Origin: Voacanga thouarsii
Lineage: Eukaryota > Streptophyta > Magnoliopsida > Gentianales > Apocynaceae
Direction: 5' to 3'
NCBI GenBank assembly: GCA_026120185.1
Contig: JANUWF010003369.1
Location: 1,612,001-1,676,000 of the forward strand
Length of the DNA: 64,000 bases
Shown here: piece by piece, positions 24,727 through 36,364 of the stretch
How positions within the stretch are numbered: position 1 is the stretch's first letter
Layout of the letters: every line of letters starts with the position of its first letter
Program-made: the position numbers and the translations under genes
The notes under the pieces: model-generated
Seen by the model: the letters and a program-made list of their open reading frames with translations, nothing else
Database searches by the model: none
Told to the model about the DNA's origin: nothing

Positions 24727-26430
24727 TCAAACTGTTTTTGCACCGATTTCAACTTTCTTCTTAATATGACACTTAGATGCTTTGTATCCAAATTTTTCAC
24801 AATATGTGCAACATTTGTGTATCACATGTGATGAAGCAGCTTTTACAAAGTGAAATATGTGATTCTTGTCTTTGATCTCATGTCTATAACCTAGGCCATT
24901 TCGGTTTCCAGCTATGTGTTGAGCACCAAGCAAATTTTTCAAGTTGTTTTTTGACATTTGTAAACTTTTCAATGCATGTAGTGAGATCATTAACTCTATT
25001 TTTCATATAATCAAAATTGCTAACCATACCTTCAAGTGAATGAATTTTATCACATAAGCATTCATTTTATAAAGACACATGATGTAGGGTAGTGATGATA
25101 ACATCCTTTTCCATAATTGCACACATATGTGACTCAAGAGAAACTTTGTTCTCATTCAATAATTTTACATTTTCAACTAACAAGTAATCTATTTTCATTT
25201 TCATTTCTTTATTTCTTCTAGACAATTTTTTTAGTTCATGGAACATGTCAATTAGCAATTCATTTGGATCATCATGCTTTTCATGATCAGAATTATATAA
25301 ATCAAATATGGAGTTAGAGGTAGTAGAATTTACCTCATTTTCCATCTCCATGAAGCATATGTTGACAGTTTCATTTTTAGAGTCATCTACCTTAGACTCG
25401 GACTCATTTTAGTCCCAAGTTCCCATCAATCCTTTACCCTTCTTTGCTTTTAGATCCTTCTTCTTTTTCTTAAGCATTCTGCCTTCCTTTTCTTTAGCAA
25501 CTGGGCAATTAGCAATGAAATATTCCGTACTTTTGCATTCATAACATTGAGACTTAAATGCTGAGGTCTGTCCATTTCTCTTCACAAACTTCTTTCCTCT
25601 TTTAAAGTTCCCTTTGTTGAACATTCTTCTGAATTTCTTTGCGATCATGGCCAATTCTTCGGTGTCTACTTCAGTTTTATCACCATTATCCGATTGATTG
25701 GTTTCAGCTTCATCATTTGCAGCTTTTAGAGCTATTCCCCTTTTTTCTTTATCATGGTCATTAGATTCTTGAAACCTCTTAAGTTTCATTTCATGCGTTA
25801 GAAGTGATCCAATCAGTTCTTCAGTTGGTAAGGATTTCAGATCCTCAGATTCTTTAATAGCTAGAACTTTTGGTTGCCAGCTCTTAGGCAATACATCCAG
25901 AACTTTTCGGTTTTGTTCACCAAGGGAATAGACTTTCCTATAGGATTTAAGTCCATTTGCAATATTTGTAAATCTAGAAAACATATCAGTTATGCTTTCG
26001 TTTGGCTTCAACGTGAACAATTCATAATCATGAATAAAAAGTCCCAATTTAGATTCTTTTACTTGGTTTGTCCCTTTATGGGTGACTTCAAGTAGTCTCC
26101 ACATATCATGGGTTGAATCATAGCCACTAACTCGATTATACTCAGTGGCATCAAGGACACAACAAAAGATATTCATAGCTTGAAAGTTCAATGTCATTTG
26201 GAATTGTCTTCGGTATTGAATTCGTCACTTTGTTTAGGCACTTTTCTGCCATTAACAAATTTTGACGGGATAAATGGACCATTTTCAATCAAATTCCACA
26301 ACTCAAAGTTGATTGAACTGACATAGATCTTCATTTGATTTTTTTAAAATGTATAATTGTTTCCATTGAATAATGTAGGTCGATTTTTTGAGGATCCTTC
26401 AATATACGGGAGAGCAAATGAGTTTGCCAT
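24727..26430 (-). pseudogene. sirevirus gag (element 2), broken
   Basis: Starts at the ATG at 26430 (MANSFALPYIEGSS). A stop falls in NNYTFW and another break near 26200. The main open part (26197-25409) carries the copia capsid domain (VSGYDSTHDMWRLLEVTHKG, PKSWQPKVLAIKE, LPTEELIGSLLTHE) and a lysine-rich tail with a zinc knuckle CYECKSTEYFIANC. A second knuckle, CTYCEKFGYKASKC, lies near 24780-24820. In both knuckles the histidine is tyrosine (CAT to TAT), which should abolish zinc binding. Only one unit of the glycine/asparagine repeat found in element 3 is present here. Confidence 0.87.
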
Positions 26431-26479
26431 GAGGATCTTTTCTACACAGTTGTTAGATCAAGAATATGGTAGACTAAGC

Positions 26480-26490
26480 TTTGGTACCAA
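26480..26490 (-). promoter_or_regulatory. decayed primer binding site of sirevirus element 2
   Basis: The minus strand reads TGGTACCAAAG just inside the LTR end, against TGGTATCAG in element 3. Position and partial match support the call; the site is mutated. Confidence 0.6.
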
Positions 26491-26491
26491 A

Positions 26492-27768
26492 TGAAAAATC
26501 TTAGAGGGGGTGAATAAGGTTTTTGACAAATTTTAAAACTGCTCAAATTTATTCTGTTTTGAGAAAAGAGCTCATTCGAATTTCAGACCAAAAGAACTTG
26601 CAACAATGAGAACTTCTCGAAATGACTTAAGACTTTCCTACACCCTTAATAAGGTAAGATGCTTGATGCAATTAATACTGGAAGAATGAGTTGGTGAGAG
26701 AAATAAGCATTTCTTTTGAGGAGCGAAAAAAAAGGATCAAAGACGATGGCAGCTGATTGAAAGTAAATGCAGAGAGAGACAACACAAGATTTATAGTGGT
26801 TCGATCTACCAAGATCTACATCCACTACCTTAAGCTTATATTTAAGGATTTTCAACCAGATTTCCTTCACCTAATTCAATGGTATCAATTTGTATCAAAT
26901 ACAAGAGAGGATCACCACACTTGGTTTTCCAAAACCTCTCAATGAACCAACAAATCAATCCAAATGGGTTTTATACCACAATCTCGATACACCAAGATGA
27001 TTGAAGAAGTGAAATGAAAAATCGCTCACTCATTTGAGCAGATATACAAGACAAATGAGCTCAAACAACTTTTACCTTTTTGACACAATTTGATTTTATT
27101 TTGAAGCAATATGAAAAAGGAGATTTTTGTTTTCTATAAAGTAAGAGTGTTTCTTAGAAGGATAGGACAAAAATTTGCTTTCAAATCAAATTTTGAAGCC
27201 TTGTATAGTGGTATAAAATGGAGTTCCAACGGCTAGAAAAAGGCTAGTTTTTTTCTGTCAAATTTTCTAGAGTTTTGGATTCAAGTTTTGGACGATAGTA
27301 CATCAAAAATATAAGTCTAAAATGGCACTTTTTCAGGCAGAATCGATTTGATACTATTCACAAAATTTGGACGAAGCTTTTGGATGCATGTTCACCTAAA
27401 TCCCTCAATTCAAAATTTTGAAAGATTTAAAACTTTGAAATCTTTTTGTTTTAGTGCTTTAAGGTAGAATTAAACTGAATCATAAGGCAAAAAAGACATA
27501 GGAATTTACACAGAGAAATACCTTAACAAAATTCTTAGTCTAAGGTTCTTCCATAATGAATTCTTGGTATGCAACCTCTTTAGCTTGATCTTTTTCTTGA
27601 TCTTCCATTCTCGGATTCTATTGCTTCAAGTGTTACTTAGCAATCCTTATTTGTACGCCTTGGAAGAACTAAGGCCAAACATGTCCTATAACATATAGAT
27701 CACATAAGTTAGTCCTTATCAATGTTTGTCATAAGTCAAAATACAGGAGAATGCCCTTAGGGCTAACA
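26492..27768 (-). repeat. 5' LTR of sirevirus element 2
   Basis: About 1277 bases. The minus strand starts TGTTAGCCCTAAGGGC and ends CTAAGATTTTTCA, the same ends as both LTRs of the complete element at 36365-47285. The LTR includes the family's short GTTTTACC/GGTAAAAC-type motifs, but the 50-base tandem repeat of element 3 is not clearly expanded here. Confidence 0.9.
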
Positions 27769-28626
27769 TAACAATTTAATTCTAATGTTATTCTTTTAAT
27801 AAGTCTAAATAGCAAATAACATCTTTTGCTTAATAATATTTAGTATGAATTGATTACTTATTATTTAATGACTATTTATGCTTTATTAATATTTAACATT
27901 TACATGTATATCTATTAATTATTGCATACTAAAATATATTACTTAGCTTATGTTATTTTCTACTAGTAAAATATAGCTATTAGCTATAAATGCTCATATT
28001 ACCATTTTATTTTATAATTTATATTATTTAGTTACTATTAAATAAATACTTGATATCTTAAAAATTAAATGATAATATTTATTGATTAGTATTTGTTTAT
28101 CATTTAGTTATAATTCAATATTGAATATTTGAGTATGGTATACATGTTTGAGCACTTAGAGTTGGCGATATGGTTTTATTTTGGCACGACATGTTTAGGA
28201 AGAAGACAATGTTTGGTTTGAATTATTTTGATTGAATAAGTGTAGTTGAGTAGTTAGTGACTTATTCTTTGTATTTTTCCTAGACGGGACTAGGTTTCTT
28301 TAATCAAGACATCAAGAGACTTTATCTGTGAAACAAGAATCAAGTAAATCTTTGCATAAAACTTGTTTGCTAAGCAAATGAAATATTGCAAGTCAAGAAT
28401 GTTTTTTTTTTTCTATGAAATGGTAATGTATATCTGGATCAACCATGGTTATTCCTTTTCTCTTTTGTTCATTCATGTTCTTTTGCTTGGAAATATACTC
28501 TTTGCTCAAACAAAAGTTTCCAACTAAAATGCTCACTCTTTTGAATATAAAAAATTCAAACTAAAAAAAGTTAACCATAATTGCAATTTTTCCAAGCGAC
28601 AAATTACTTTGATAAATTTCCTTGGA
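27769..28626 (+). repeat. fragment of a large Tekay-like LTR (copy G1)
   Basis: AT-rich sequence followed by a block with GGTATACATGTTTGAG, the CTAGACGGGACTAGGT motif and GCATAAAACTTGTTTG, in the order seen before the conserved block of the Tekay-like LTRs of elements A and B. It closely matches 34564-35470 (copy G2) and is cut by sirevirus element 2 on the left and another sirevirus LTR on the right. It holds no gene. The orientation is that of the conserved blocks. Confidence 0.75.
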
Positions 28627-29241
28627 TGAAACTAAAAAAACTTAGAGGGGGGGTAGTGAATAAGGTTTTTGGAAAATTTAAAATGCTTTTCAAAAATTTG
28701 TTTTGGGAAACTCCTTTATATTTCTGATTGAAAAGATTATAGCAGATGCAACAAGAAGTCTTCAAAATGACTTAAAGATCAACGACAATCTGAATGCGAT
28801 AAGACACACGATGCAATTAATACAAGAGTGAAAATGGATTGCTTAGAGCAATAAGGATTTCTTTTGAGAGATTAAAAAATTTTGCGCAAGAAAGATTGTA
28901 GCTGACTGAAATTAAATGCAAGGAAAGAGAACACAAGATTTATAGTGGTTTGATCTACTAAGATCTACATCCGCTACCTTAAGTTCACACTCAAGGATTT
29001 TCAACCGGATTTTATTCACCCAACACAATGGTGTCTACCTACACCAATTATATAAGAGGATTACTACACTTGGTTTTACCAAAACCTCTCAATCAATCAA
29101 CAAATTAAGGTTACCCTAAATGGGTTTTACACTACAACCTTGATACACAAAGAGGAGTATAGTAATAAAAAAAAAAAAAGAGATAGCTCACTCTTTTTTG
29201 AGTAGATATACAAACAAATGAGCTCAAACAACCTTTACCTT
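28627..29241 (-). repeat. truncated sirevirus LTR (copy 4)
   Basis: The minus-strand end is CTTAAGAGG-type sequence corresponding to 26492 onward, matching element 2's LTR over about 600 bases (for example ATTTATAGTGGTTTGATCTAC near 28940-28960 and the AAAACCTCTCAATC stretch near 29080). It breaks off at about 29241 inside the LTR and passes directly into Athila gag. The other half is absent, so a deletion or illegitimate recombination made this junction. TTGGA (28622-28626) precedes it. Confidence 0.8.
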
Positions 29242-29242
29242 T

Positions 29243-29371
29243 TTGGAGGCATCTATGCACAATTTCGAAAATCAGTTTGGACAAGTAGTGAAATTCCTTA
29301 GATACCGTCAAGTGGGATCCCTTCCGGGAAATATTGAGACAAATCCACGTGACCAAGTTCGTGGAAAATAA
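29243..29371 (+). pseudogene. C-terminal tail of Athila-like gag
   Basis: An open frame reads LEASMHNFENQFGQ, then KFLRYRQVGSLPGNIETNP, and ends at a stop at 29369-29371. The pattern N-E-x-Q-x-G-Q followed by GSLP-[SG]-[DN]-TE-x-NP marks the end of the Gag core in Athila/Tat elements. It is 42 residues, with no start codon of its own. The frame is open to the junction with the sirevirus LTR. Confidence 0.72.
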
Positions 29372-30548
29372 TGATTTTTACTGCTTTAGTTTTTTGGGAC
29401 ATTTCTTTAATTCTTGAGTGCTTTCAGTTATTTTTCTATTCTTTTCAATTTTAATTTTTAGAATGAATTTTCTTCATAATTTTGTAGTTTTAATTGTGGT
29501 TGTTTTCATTAATTAGTTAAATAAAAAATATATATTTTTGGGTCGAACAGAGCTGACCTAGCACTGGGCTCGAACTTTAGCCTAGGTGCCGGGCCAATAC
29601 TGCTAAAAAATTGTGCCAAGATAGCTTAGACCTAACTCTAGGCCTAACACTTAGACCTAGTGCCAGGTTCCATCGACAAATAGCCTAAAAACGGCTAAAT
29701 TTGGTCATTTTTCAAACAACCCTTCATCTCTCTCGTTTTTTCTCTCAACCAATCACCGGGTCTGACTTCAAAGCACTGTCGGGTCACTTTCCCTTCCAAA
29801 ACACCTTCCAAACACAAAATCCTTGCTTTGTTTTCGATGTTTTGGATTGAAATCAAGAAAAATCCAATTTTTCTTCACAAAACCCATTTTTCAATCCATC
29901 TACTTGGTGCACAGTTTCTTCAATCTCTTTGTATAGGATCATTGCTCATATATTAGAGATCATTGTGGTATGATTTTTCTGCATTTTCTACAGTTCAATT
30001 TTTCATATTGATTATTGGATATTTTCGTATGCATTATGGTTCGAAAATTCTCGTTTTTCTTAGTTTGATGGATTGGATGAAAAAAATTGCTTTCTTTGAG
30101 GTTTAGTTAGCATAGGTATATGATTGACAATAATATTTGATTGATGCAATTCATGTCATACATTTTTTTAGGTAGCTATTGAGCATGCTTCTAATGTGTG
30201 TAATTTTGAGTTTGCCAAAACATGTTCTTTATAAATTGAGAGACACTTGTTCATGTTTAACTTGACATTGTGATTATGAACTTTACATTATGACATGAAT
30301 GATATTACTAATTTGATCATAGGTATTGATATTGTATTTGTGATTAGACAATAGCTATCTTTTTGCAGGTATTGTTGGGGGAGTTTGTATTGTGTTTTGT
30401 GGAATATTGAGGTTGTGGTTGTATTGAGTGGGTGTTGCAATTGTGAGAAGGTTGAAGGTTGTGTTTGATTGCGTAGTGAGGAGTGATCTTGAGGGTGTTT
30501 AATTTTCTTTTCTTTATCCTATCTTTGTCTATCATCACATCTTCATTA
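29372..30548 (+). other. non-coding interior of the Athila-like element
   Basis: No ORF with a recognisable product. Near 29555-29670 lie two pairs of boxes built on ACCTAGTGCCAGGT/CTAGGTGCCGGG, of the kind also found in the Athila LTRs. A T-rich stretch follows. Part could be a spliced leader for the env-like ORF, as proposed for Athila relatives, but no splice sites can be proven. Confidence 0.5.
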
Positions 30549-31557
30549 TGTCTAGGAGACCCAAGGGAATGGCATATGGGGCCAAGAGAGCTAGAGCTTT
30601 ATCTTTTTCTACACCATCTTTTGAGCCCCTACCTACCTAGCCTACCCAATTCTATGATCCTACATGTCAAATCTAGTACTAAAGTCGCCAACATAACAAA
30701 ATCATAGCAGAAGAGATGTATAACCCTTTCTTTGATAATTCCTTACAGCTATCTACTATGTTTAGGTAATTGAGGTGGGAGCCGATCATCAGACTTGGGG
30801 GAGCTTATTGTCCTGTAAGGGTAAGAGAGTTTTATGCTAACATGCAGGACAAGAAGAAACCTAATCTGCAGGTCATTTTTACCATGTTTAAGGGCGTGCC
30901 AATTGAGTTTGATAGGGCTAGACTAGCAAGGATCTTGGGTGTACCTGATGATGTTCCATGGATAGCTGTAGACCATAATAATCAAAAGATTCTTTTTTAT
31001 CTTACTTGGGATGTGAGTGCTGTGAGGATTAGTTTGTAGACGTTGAGAAAAGGGCAGATAGGCCATTATCGCTACTACTCTAATAACAATCTTGAGGCTC
31101 AGTTGCATGCTGCAGTCTATATGTTCTATTTTAATGTTTATCCTAAGGCTAGTGCCTTTAATAAGTGTAGGGTCCTTGATGTTTATATTCTTGATAAGAT
31201 GATGAGGAGTGAGCCTATCCCCCTTACTCCTATTATTATTCAATCTATGCTTGAGGTTGTTTGCGCTTGCATCTCAGCCAAAGCCCTCAAATTTCACTTG
31301 GTTATTATGCGTATTCTATAGGACTTTGGAGTGAGTTTGGATGGAGAGATCAGTGAGCTAAACATTGATCGAGACTTAGTGACCAAGCATACTTTGGTTC
31401 AGTGCAACTATCACTATGATGAGAGAGAGAGAGGAGGTGGAAGAAGCCTTATGAGGTCCAGCATCCGGGGATGGTGGAACTTCCCCCTGATGAGGATGAG
31501 TTGGTGGAGTAGCCTACTTAACCTCAACCTACTCAACCTCAAACCTGTGTCGTAGTT
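30549..31557 (+). pseudogene. env-like ORF of the Athila-like element, with stops
   Basis: Begins at ATG 30549 (MSRRPKGMAYGAKRAR). The conserved part is at 30770-31320: REFYANMQDKK, IFTMFKGVPIEFDRARL and ARILGVPDD, then QLHAAVYMFYFNVYPKAS and a tail through RVLDVYILDKMM. Stops at 30639, 30765, 31037 and 31319 break it, and the end shifts frame. This is the domain labelled a putative plant transposon protein in the env-like ORFs of Athila-type elements. I see no signal peptide or convincing membrane segment in what remains. Its function, including the 'env' label, is unproven for the family. Confidence 0.75.
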
Positions 31558-33127
31558 CTCATTCTAGTGCTAATTTTGAGGCACGAGTGGAGACCCAAAT
31601 GAGCATCCTTCTCCAGCTACGAGACTCCATTGGTGTATCCACTTTGATCCAGTAGTCCACTAGTGCATCCATTAGTGGAGCTACCAGCAATCCTGATGAC
31701 GATGTTGATGGTGATAATGATGGTGAGTCTGAGAACTATTGATTTACTCCTTACTCACTTGCATTTTATTTTATTTTCTGTCTCTTTTTCTTTTATTTCT
31801 TTTCCTTTAACTTTTAATGACCTTTCTTAGTTTTAGTTGTCTTTTTCTTTTATTTTGATTTTCTTTTTCTTTTTTCAGATTTATGTTTTCTATTTTTATT
31901 TATTTTTAGTTAGGTACCCTTCTCTCATGACTCCTTATGGTGGATTCACACATGATGAAACAAATTTGCAATGGAAGTATTTTCTTTTCTCTATTCTTTC
32001 CCTTTATTTATTTTGGTCCCTTGGCTTTGCTTTTATTGTTATATTTTTTGCCATTGAGGACAATGTCCAGTTTAAGTATGGGGGAAGAGTTTAGCATTGA
32101 AGATATTTTCATATACATTGTGTACATTGTGGCATTTATATGGCTAAATTTTTCTGAACTTTTTCAAAATTTTTTGTGGTTTTCGTTGTTTTAGTAAGGT
32201 TGTAATTATCTTTCATACTAGGATATGAGTTTTGTCATTCATTTAGTGGATTTCTATTAATGAATTAGTTTATTAGATAGGATATTTTTAAGACTTGAGA
32301 GTTTGGATTAATCTTGTTTATGCATTAGTGTTTGAATATTATCTAACTCATCTAGTTTGAATGTGGAGAATATGATGAATGTGGGGAAAGTTGTTGGTTA
32401 ACTATTGTATTATGGGTTTCAACTTTGCTTAACTTTGAGTTGTAATAAGGAATGTGAGAAAAATATTGTTTGAGTGGAAAGATTGCGCAGGAAAAACAAA
32501 CACATTGATTGTGAGTTAAAGATTGAGAAAAATGAGTTAATTATTGTCGGTGAGAAAAAAATATTTTTGCTTGATTATGGTGGCCAATATGAATAGTGAA
32601 GAGAATATACTTTCTTGAGGCTATTAATTCCCAAAAGCAAAAGAGAGAAAGAAAAATGTTGAAAAAAAAAATGATGAGTGATGACTAAAAGAGGGCCAAT
32701 ACGGTGCGTGAAGAGAAATTCATTCACTTGAGGTTATCAATTCCCTAAGTCATAATTGAGAGGAAAAAAAATGGAGTGTTTTTCTTGAATCACTACTTAA
32801 GTTGGCAATTTTTAGATTTATAATGCTTGAGTTGGTAGATAGTTTGACTTGTATGATTTATGTCATCTATGTTTTTACTTGAAGGGCGAAATAATTTTCT
32901 TAGACTAAGGTATAGACTTGTTTAATTTAACTTCAAGAGTTTTGTGATGTCTTATCAAATGCTTTGAATTGTAATTGTTTTCAAAGGGTTGGATGAATAG
33001 CAAAATTTCTTTCTAGAGTTTGAAGGGAAGTTATAAGCCTTGTTATGATTCAAATTTGGAATGATAAAAAGCTTATGTTTTCTTAATTATTTTCTTGTCT
33101 TAAGTGTTTTGCTTGAGGACAAGCAAA
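31558..33127 (+). other. long 3' non-coding region of the Athila-like element
   Basis: About 1.6 kb, T-rich, without a credible gene. A GTTTAAGTATGGGGGAAG tract near 32070-32090 resembles the polypurine tract at 33129 and may be a second, internal one. A diverged direct repeat of about 50 bases at 32581-32632 and 32693-32745 shares GCCAATA...GTGAAGAGAA and TTCTTGAGGCTAT-type motifs. Confidence 0.6.
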
Positions 33128-33128
33128 G

Positions 33129-33146
33129 GTTTAAGTGTGGGGAATA
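33129..33146 (+). promoter_or_regulatory. polypurine tract of the Athila-like element
   Basis: GTTTAAGTGTGGGGAATA immediately precedes the LTR start TGATAGG. Athila-type elements carry AAGTGTGGGG-like tracts here. Confidence 0.8.
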
Positions 33147-34310
33147 TGATAGGTGCTAAATTCATCACTATTTTCCTGGTTATTTAAGGCTAATTTGAGA
33201 TACTTTTGATGTAATAACTAGGCATATTCCTTTCTATTTCATATTTTTCTTGTGCAAAGTGTTTTGAATGAATTTGGGTAGGATTCAAGAGATTTCGAGC
33301 AACAATTGAAAATTTTCAAAATGCACCTAGTGCCAAGTCTGGCTACTACACTAGGGGCTAGGTCCACTTTGGAGAAACAGAGAAAAATATAGCAATGTCC
33401 AAGAGCCGACCAGAATGCATATGGTGCCAGGTGGGTTGAAGTGACCCGGCGCCAGGTCTGATCTGTACAAGGATGGATTTTGTGCACGAATTTGGTATCT
33501 TCCAAAAGATTTTGGTATTTTTTTAATTCTAATAGGCCAAGACTTCTCGAGCTATGAATTTTGGTATCAAGGAGGCTTATAAAGACAAGAAAAACACAAG
33601 AGAAATGAGTGAATCTAAGGATCAAAACTTTCAATCATTCAATGAAGGAGAGATTCATCATTCAAGGAGCATTATTCAAGAAGGTTTTTAAAGAGAAGAA
33701 GAAGGGCTTGCCTATGAGTTCTTTCTTTTACCTTTGTTTTTCTTTTTCTAGAATAATGATGTAATTAATGTTTTCATTGTAATTTGACATTGTTTTTGGA
33801 ATTCATAATTTCTTGAGTTAATTTAGACTTTTGATCAATTAATTATTTGTCTTGGGATTTGATTTTTTTTAATTACGAAATTGATTGGTTAATTTTTGTT
33901 ATTAACTTACTTGAAAAAGGGGTTGATAATGACTTCAATTAATTAATTTTATATTTGTTATCTCTTAATTTTCTTGAAAAATGGGTTAATTATTAAGAAC
34001 TTGGGTAATCAAAGGTTAGTTGATGATTGCTATAATATAGATTCATTGACTAATTTTATATTTTAAATTACCTAGAATATAGAGATTTGTATGAAGATTG
34101 ATTTTAATGCATCTTTTGGGTAAATTAGTTGAGATAGAATATCTTCACTAATTTAATTAGAAGATAGTGATTCTATGGATTGCAAATGAAGTAGGTCTAT
34201 TTTAAATCATTTATGAGACCAAAATAATAATTAATTATGATATTTGCTAAATGATTCATTGTCTTGTTTTAAAAGTATTTGTCTAAATTGCATATTTTTA
34301 CATTCTTAAG

Positions 34311-34348
<38 letters not shown>

Positions 34349-34563
34349 TATTTTATCCCTTTATTAGTAGGTTAAACAATGAATGAAAAGTAATTAGTGT
34401 GTACTTCCTCCTTTGAGGATCGATACTCGTTAATTCCCTATACTATGCTTGGGATGAGTATACTTACTTATATGTGTAATTTGAAATTAATGTTTTAATT
34501 AAAATTTGGCTAAGAGATAGATTTAAATTTAATGATTTTTATACACCCAAAATTTACGAATCA
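33147..34563 (+). repeat. 3' LTR of the Athila-like element
   Basis: About 1417 bases, starting TGATAGGTGCTAAATT and ending TTTACGAATCA. It shares start and layout with the solo LTR at 47351-48882 (minus strand, TGATAGGGCCTAAATT). It contains GGCGCC-centred boxes at 33325-33470 and a TG microsatellite. No coding region. Confidence 0.88.
34314..34347 (+). repeat. TG microsatellite in the Athila-like LTR
   Basis: About 34 bases of uninterrupted TG. No such run is present in the related solo LTR at 47351-48882. Confidence 0.95.
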
Positions 34564-35744
34564 CTTAATAATACTTAGTATGAAATGATTACTTACTATT
34601 TGATGATTATTTATTCTTATTTAATGTATACATGTATATTAATTAATTATTTCATGTTAAAGTATATTATTCAACTTATGTTATTTTCTACTAGTGAAAT
34701 ATTGCTATTAGTTGTAAATGCTCATATTACCATTTAATATTATAATTTATATTATTTAGTTAGTATTAATTAAATACTTAATATCTTAAAAATTATTTGA
34801 TAATATTTAGTGCTTACTATATATTTGCCATATTATTAATACTTCATTATTTATTATCTATTGAAAAATTATTTGTCATATTTGTTTATATTAGTAAGGG
34901 CTGGATGTTGGCATCTTTGGTAGTTATTGCTAGAATTGTTATCATTATTAAATTTTTTGACTGAGGTATACATGTTTGAATACTTGGAGTTGAGGACATA
35001 ATTTTATTTTTGGCATGGCATGCTTAGGATGAAGACAATATTTGGTTTGAAATATTTTGATTAAATTAGTATAGTTGAGTAACTTGTGGCTTATTCCTTG
35101 TATTTTCCCTATACAAGACTAGGTTTCTTTGATCAAGATATTGGGAGACTATATCTATGAGACAAAAATCAAGTAAGTCCTTACATAAAACTTATTTGTT
35201 GGACAAATGAAATATTGCAGGTCAAGTGTGATTTTTGCTATGAAATGGCAATGTGTATCTAGAATGCAACCATGGTTGTTACCTTTCTCTTTGTTCAAAT
35301 ACATCCTTTTTCTTATGAAGCTAAATGTTTTTATTAAACAAAAGTTTCTAACTACAATGCACACTTTTTTCAATAATAAAAAAAAAGATTCAAACTAAAA
35401 ATAGTTAACCATGATTGCAATTTTTCCAAACGACAAGTTACTTTAAGAAATTTTCTTGGATGAAATGATGGCGTTGAGTACCCAATAAGGGTAGTCTAGC
35501 TAAGATTAGCTTTGGGAAGTTAGGGTGAGTCTTTCGATAAAGGCCTCCACTAGCAGATAAGCCCTTTCGGACCAAGGTGTCAATCTTAGTTAATTAGGCT
35601 GGTCCGAGCTAGCAACTTATTCCAAGTGGACAACTACTAAGTTAAGGTGTAGAGATAAAGGAGTATTTCACCTAGTAGGCCGATCACCCACTTGTATTAT
35701 GATGTCGCGTTTTTACAATACATGGTCATGATACAAGATTTCAT
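34564..35744 (+). repeat. fragment of a large Tekay-like LTR (copy G2)
   Basis: Duplicates copy G1 (27769-28626) over about 900 bases and continues into the conserved block (GTTGAGTACCCAATAAGGGT near 35473, GGTCCGAGCTAGCA near 35600, GGTGTAGAGATAAAGGAG near 35645). Copia element Z cuts it at 35745. It overlaps G1 rather than continuing it, so two LTR copies are present. It holds no gene. Confidence 0.78.
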
Positions 35745-36364
35745 TGTTAGGGATATGTCCTGGAGTCAATTTGTACTTATACTATTGCCGTTATATATTG
35801 TGTAATAATACGAGGCATTTTTTCTATGAATAGTGCATTTAGTTTTGTGGTCATTAAGTACGTAACTTGATAGTAAAACCCTACAATCAATATAATGACT
35901 ATTCTTAAATTGTTATTGATCGATTATTTTTAGTGGAACAATAATAAATTAAGATTAGTATATTTGTGACTTAATGGCTATGTTTTACTGGTCATGGATA
36001 TATGTGATATCAAGTCAAAATATAAATAAATGTTAGAGAACATTGTATTGAATATGACCCACTGTGAGAGTACATCATGGAACGTGTCATAAGTACTTTC
36101 TAGCCATAATGATATTAAAAGTCCTTCAACCTGAATTCATTATAGTTTCCTACTTGATAAATTCTATATTTTGACGTTGTCTAAAGTTGTTTTTAACCAG
36201 ATAATAAATTAGACCACTGTTAGATATAGAATAAACTAGGGAGAGGAATATGATTGATAGTGAAGGAATTTGTCCCTCTCAATTATGGGAGAGATATCCA
36301 TGGGCCTATTGATAAGTTAGATTATTAAAATACATGGACATGCTCAAATATATCAATTTGAGAT
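35745..36364 (+). repeat. LTR of copia element Z, first piece
   Basis: First 620 bases of the LTR. The start, TGTTAGGGATATGTCC, resembles that of copia element X (TGTTAGTATTGTGTCC on its strand). It ends with GAGAT, which is repeated after the sirevirus. Confidence 0.78.

Larger units (their letters stand above)
23283..27768 (-). mobile_element. sirevirus (Ty1/copia) element 2, 5' part
   Basis: Minus-strand element with a complete 5' LTR (26492-27768), a decayed primer binding site, gag, protease and integrase, cut within the integrase C-terminal region by copia LTR Y at 23282. Sequence and LTR ends match the complete sirevirus at 36365-47285. TAACA (27769-27773) is a candidate target-duplication half. 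Stops and frameshifts occur throughout. Confidence 0.88.
29242..34563 (+). mobile_element. Athila-like Ty3 element, internally deleted, with 3' LTR
   Basis: In order: the C-terminal tail of gag, about 1.2 kb of non-coding sequence, a broken env-like ORF, a long non-coding region, a polypurine tract and a 3' LTR. Protease, RT, RNase H and integrase are all missing, and there is no 5' LTR. Gag tail, env-like domain and long 3' non-coding region together are characteristic of Athila-type elements. The LTR end is followed by CTTAA (34564-34568), a candidate target-duplication half. The left end is a recombination junction at about 29241. Confidence 0.8.

Noticed and set aside
27780..28120. AT-rich block as an origin, matrix attachment site or separate DNA transposon
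   Set aside because: The same AT-rich block stands at the equivalent position in the other large Tekay-like LTRs, and I could not find terminal inverted repeats. It is treated as part of the LTR.
30549..31557. Possible host gene
   Set aside because: The conserved FYAN domain, the downstream polypurine tract and the flanking Athila LTR identify it as the env-like ORF of a retroelement.
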